Of a stretch of 7,503 bases of DNA, positions 5,850-7,503 are shown piece by piece. A model generated the notes under the pieces. The model ran no database searches and was not told the origin of the DNA. It saw only the letters and a program-made list of their open reading frames with translations. The stretch comes from Alphaproteobacteria bacterium UBA6038 (GTDB taxonomy: Bacteria > Pseudomonadota > Alphaproteobacteria > Micropepsales > Micropepsaceae): NCBI GenBank assembly GCA_002429315.1, contig DIZC01000123.1, forward strand, positions 7,843 to 15,345. Direction: 5' to 3'. The translations under genes and the position numbers were made by a program. Each line of letters begins with the position of its first letter. Position 1 is the stretch's first letter.

Positions 5850-6976
5850 GCGGGCAGAGGATCAGGCGCGGGCAGAAACGGCAAGCGTGCCACGCGCGCG
5901 CCCACCTCGCGGAATTCGCGATGCCGGCGCGTGGGAGCAAGCGTAAGCATAAGCATCGTGCCGGCTTCGGAGGCGGTCGTCTCCATTCGCGCAATGGCAA
6001 TGGCGCGGCGGAGCGCAGGCGAATAGCAGGAGGCGACGGCGTGGCCCACGGTGCGCCCGCCGACGATCAGCGGGGTATGCGATGCCGGTTGATCGGACTC
6101 GATTTCGAGGCCGACGATCGTCGTCTGTTCGGCCTGGCGGGCGGCCAGCAAGCCGCGACGGCCGGTAAAATCCGTGTGCTGTTCGTCGATCAACCGTTCC
6201 AGCCCAAGCGATTGCGGCGACGGGGCTGTATCGGCGGCGCTGCGCGCCGGATCGTAGTCGCGCTCGGGCCGCAAAACACCGGCCTCGATATCGAGGACGT
6301 CCATCGCTCCGACTCCGGCGGGCAGGATGCCGAACGCCTCCCCGGCGCGCGCGATGCGATCCCACACGAGCGGAGCGTCGTCGCCTTCGCACCAGATTTC
6401 GTAGCCGCCGTGCTCGCCCCAGCGCGACAGCGTCACGTCGAGACCGTTCCATCGCACCTTTCGGAAGCGCAGCGGATCCAGAATTGCGTCGAGTTCCGCT
6501 TGCCGCAGCACATAGGCGGCATACGGGCCGATCACCGCGAGCCCAGCGCCGCATTTCTCGCGAACGTCGACGCCGAAGCGGACGGCCGCCCTCTCGAACC
6601 ATGCCGCATCCGGCGCGGCCGAGGCGAGCAGGAACGCATCGCTTGCACACCGTACCACGACACCGGCGCCGCGCACGCCGGCGCCGTCGGTGAGCCACAA
6701 CGCCTTTAGCGCTTCGCCCGGCGCGAGCTTTGTCGCGTCGCGAGTCACGAGATGCGAAAGCATCTCGCCGGCGCGGCCGCCTTCCAGCGCCACGCGCCAG
6801 CGCCAGGAGATGTCGGCCATTGCCACGCGGAGCCGCGCCGCAAGCGCCTCTTCCGCGATAGATGTGTAGTGCGCCGCAAGGGTGAATCCGCCCCGCGGCA
6901 GCCAGGCATTGTCGCGATTGGCCTCCGCCGCGCGATCGTGAAACGGCGTCCGCCGCAGCATCATGGCTGTATTCAT
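5846..6976 (-). CDS. GcvT-family aminomethyltransferase-like protein
   Basis: This 376-residue protein has the length and order of blocks of the glycine-cleavage T-protein family, which uses tetrahydrofolate as one-carbon acceptor. Visible blocks are VAMADISWRWRVAL (51-64), TRDATKLAPGEA (78-89), a middle barrel segment SRWGEHGGYEIWCEG (184-198), GVGAMDVLDIEAGVLRPERD (221-240), TDFTGRRGLL (268-277) and a C-terminal barrel with GHAVASCYSPALRRAIAIAR (311-330). The N-terminal folate region is altered: the usual asparagine-rich stretch before the catalytic aspartate is shortened to LASAAPDAAWF, with D123 the likely equivalent. No lipoyl-protein genes (gcvH, gcvP) are nearby, so true glycine cleavage is unlikely. 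A demethylase-type or accessory role with the oxidoreductase encoded just upstream is more likely, by analogy with sarcosine and dimethylglycine dehydrogenases. The ATG at 6976 overlaps the upstream stop in ATGA, with GGGG upstream. The family call is solid; the substrate is unknown. Confidence 0.82.
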   Translation of the reverse strand: MNTAMMLRRTPFHDRAAEANRDNAWLPRGGFTLAAHYTSIAEEALAARLRVAMADISWRWRVALEGGRAGEMLSHLVTRDATKLAPGEALKALWLTDGAGVRGAGVVVRCASDAFLLASAAPDAAWFERAAVRFGVDVREKCGAGLAVIGPYAAYVLRQAELDAILDPLRFRKVRWNGLDVTLSRWGEHGGYEIWCEGDDAPLVWDRIARAGEAFGILPAGVGAMDVLDIEAGVLRPERDYDPARSAADTAPSPQSLGLERLIDEQHTDFTGRRGLLAARQAEQTTIVGLEIESDQPASHTPLIVGGRTVGHAVASCYSPALRRAIAIARMETTASEAGTMLMLTLAPTRRHREFREVGARVARLPFLPAPDPLPA

Positions 6977-7503
6977 CGGCGCCCCAGATCGGCGAGCACG
7001 GCACGTGCCGCAACGGCGCCGGCGGCGCCGGTGGCGAGCGGCCCTGCGGGTGTCGATTTTCCGGCGAGATAGAATCCCCGCAGGAAGCTGCGCGGCGGAG
7101 AATGCGCAACGCCCGGGCGGCGGCCAAACATCTGGCCGGCGGCGATCTCGCCGCCCCACAGATCGCCTTCCGTCGCGCCGATCTGTTCCTCGAAATCGGG
7201 CGGCACCAGCACCTCGCAAGCAAGCACGCTCTCGGCGAAACCGGGCAACACGCGCGCGATCTGCGCCGTCACGATGGCCCGCAGACGGTCTCGCCGGGCG
7301 TACGACCACGCGCCGTCCCGCAGCCGATACGGAATGCAGCCGACGGTTGCCGTCATGGTGGCGGCGCCGACCGGCGCAAGACTCGGATCGGTTGAGGAAA
7401 CGACGCGGACCGCAATCGGCGGCGCCTCCGGCATCTGCTGGTCGCGCCAGGCGGCATAGGCGCTTCGCATCGACGCAATCTCCGGCGCGAGGTGAATTGC
7501 TCC
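6973..7503 (-). CDS. Phytoene dehydrogenase-like FAD-dependent oxidoreductase, C-terminal part
   Basis: The gene runs off the right edge; its last 176 residues are present. The visible part fits the C-terminal half of the CrtI/phytoene-desaturase-like FAD oxidoreductases (COG1233 type). An EEQIGATEGDLWGGEI...MFGRRP segment lies near visible residues 105-129, and the final FAD-contacting motif FYLAGKSTPAGPLATGAAG at about 144-162 ends in a helix close to the C-terminus. The N-terminal GxGxxG dinucleotide fold would lie outside the window. The family includes carotenoid desaturases but also many uncharacterised amine or small-molecule oxidases; with no carotenoid genes alongside, pigment synthesis is not implied. 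Its stop overlaps the GcvT-like start by four bases, so it is the upstream gene of the same operon and probably works with it. The family call is good; the reaction is unknown. Confidence 0.8.
   Translation of the reverse strand, partial: GAIHLAPEIASMRSAYAAWRDQQMPEAPPIAVRVVSSTDPSLAPVGAATMTATVGCIPYRLRDGAWSYARRDRLRAIVTAQIARVLPGFAESVLACEVLVPPDFEEQIGATEGDLWGGEIAAGQMFGRRPGVAHSPPRSFLRGFYLAGKSTPAGPLATGAAGAVAARAVLADLGRR

Noticed and set aside
6977..7309. N-terminal extension of the GcvT-like protein
   Set aside because: It overlaps the well-supported C-terminus of the oxidoreductase in another frame. The ATGA overlap at 6973-6976 marks the true start.
1..7503. CRISPR arrays, tRNA or rRNA genes, and origin-type iterons
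   Set aside because: I saw no regularly spaced direct repeats, no cloverleaf-like sequence and no rRNA-like sequence on either strand by eye.

Overview
The window is GC-rich, densely coded chromosomal DNA with the gene families and style of an alphaproteobacterium, most likely of the order Hyphomicrobiales (Rhizobiales). The pointers are a ligase-associated MBL-fold exonuclease, a PleC/DivJ-like histidine kinase, a PuuA-like glutamine synthetase homologue, and the tail of a transposase type common in rhizobia. The assignment rests on protein resemblance by eye; no database search was run.

Layout from left to right. (1) Positions 49-1068, minus strand: a ligase-associated DNA exonuclease with a TTG start behind a good ribosome binding site. 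A GC-rich hairpin lies between its stop and the window edge. (2) Positions 1069-1743: about 675 bases without an intact gene. They hold a short inverted repeat, a frameshifted C-terminal remnant of an IS1-like transposase (about 1224-1350), two small hairpins and a plausible promoter for the next gene. (3) Positions 1744-3402, plus: a membrane sensor histidine kinase with no response regulator beside it. (4) Positions 3399-4799, minus: a glutamine synthetase-family enzyme of the gamma-glutamylputrescine (polyamine) synthetase type. Its stop and the kinase stop lie on opposite strands of the same CTAG tetramer. (5) Positions 4944-5569, plus: a compact type II toxin-antitoxin pair (ribbon-helix-helix antitoxin, PIN toxin) with a palindromic promoter/operator. 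(6) Positions 5589-7503, minus: a three-gene operon read right to left. It comprises the C-terminal part of a phytoene-dehydrogenase-like FAD oxidoreductase (cut by the window edge), a GcvT-family aminomethyltransferase-like protein, and an 86-residue protein I do not recognise. Both junctions are ATGA overlaps of four bases.

How the genes may work together. The FAD oxidoreductase and the GcvT-like protein look like an oxidation plus tetrahydrofolate-linked one-carbon transfer pair. The glutamine synthetase homologue lies further along on the same strand, separated from them only by the toxin-antitoxin pair on the opposite strand. A plausible but unproven reading is an amine (perhaps N-methylated amine or polyamine) catabolic neighbourhood into which the toxin-antitoxin pair was inserted. 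The exonuclease and the kinase look unrelated to this. Nothing here is clearly a new defence or mobile system. The most interesting parts are the small unknown protein locked into the oxidoreductase/GcvT operon and the arrangement around the toxin-antitoxin pair.
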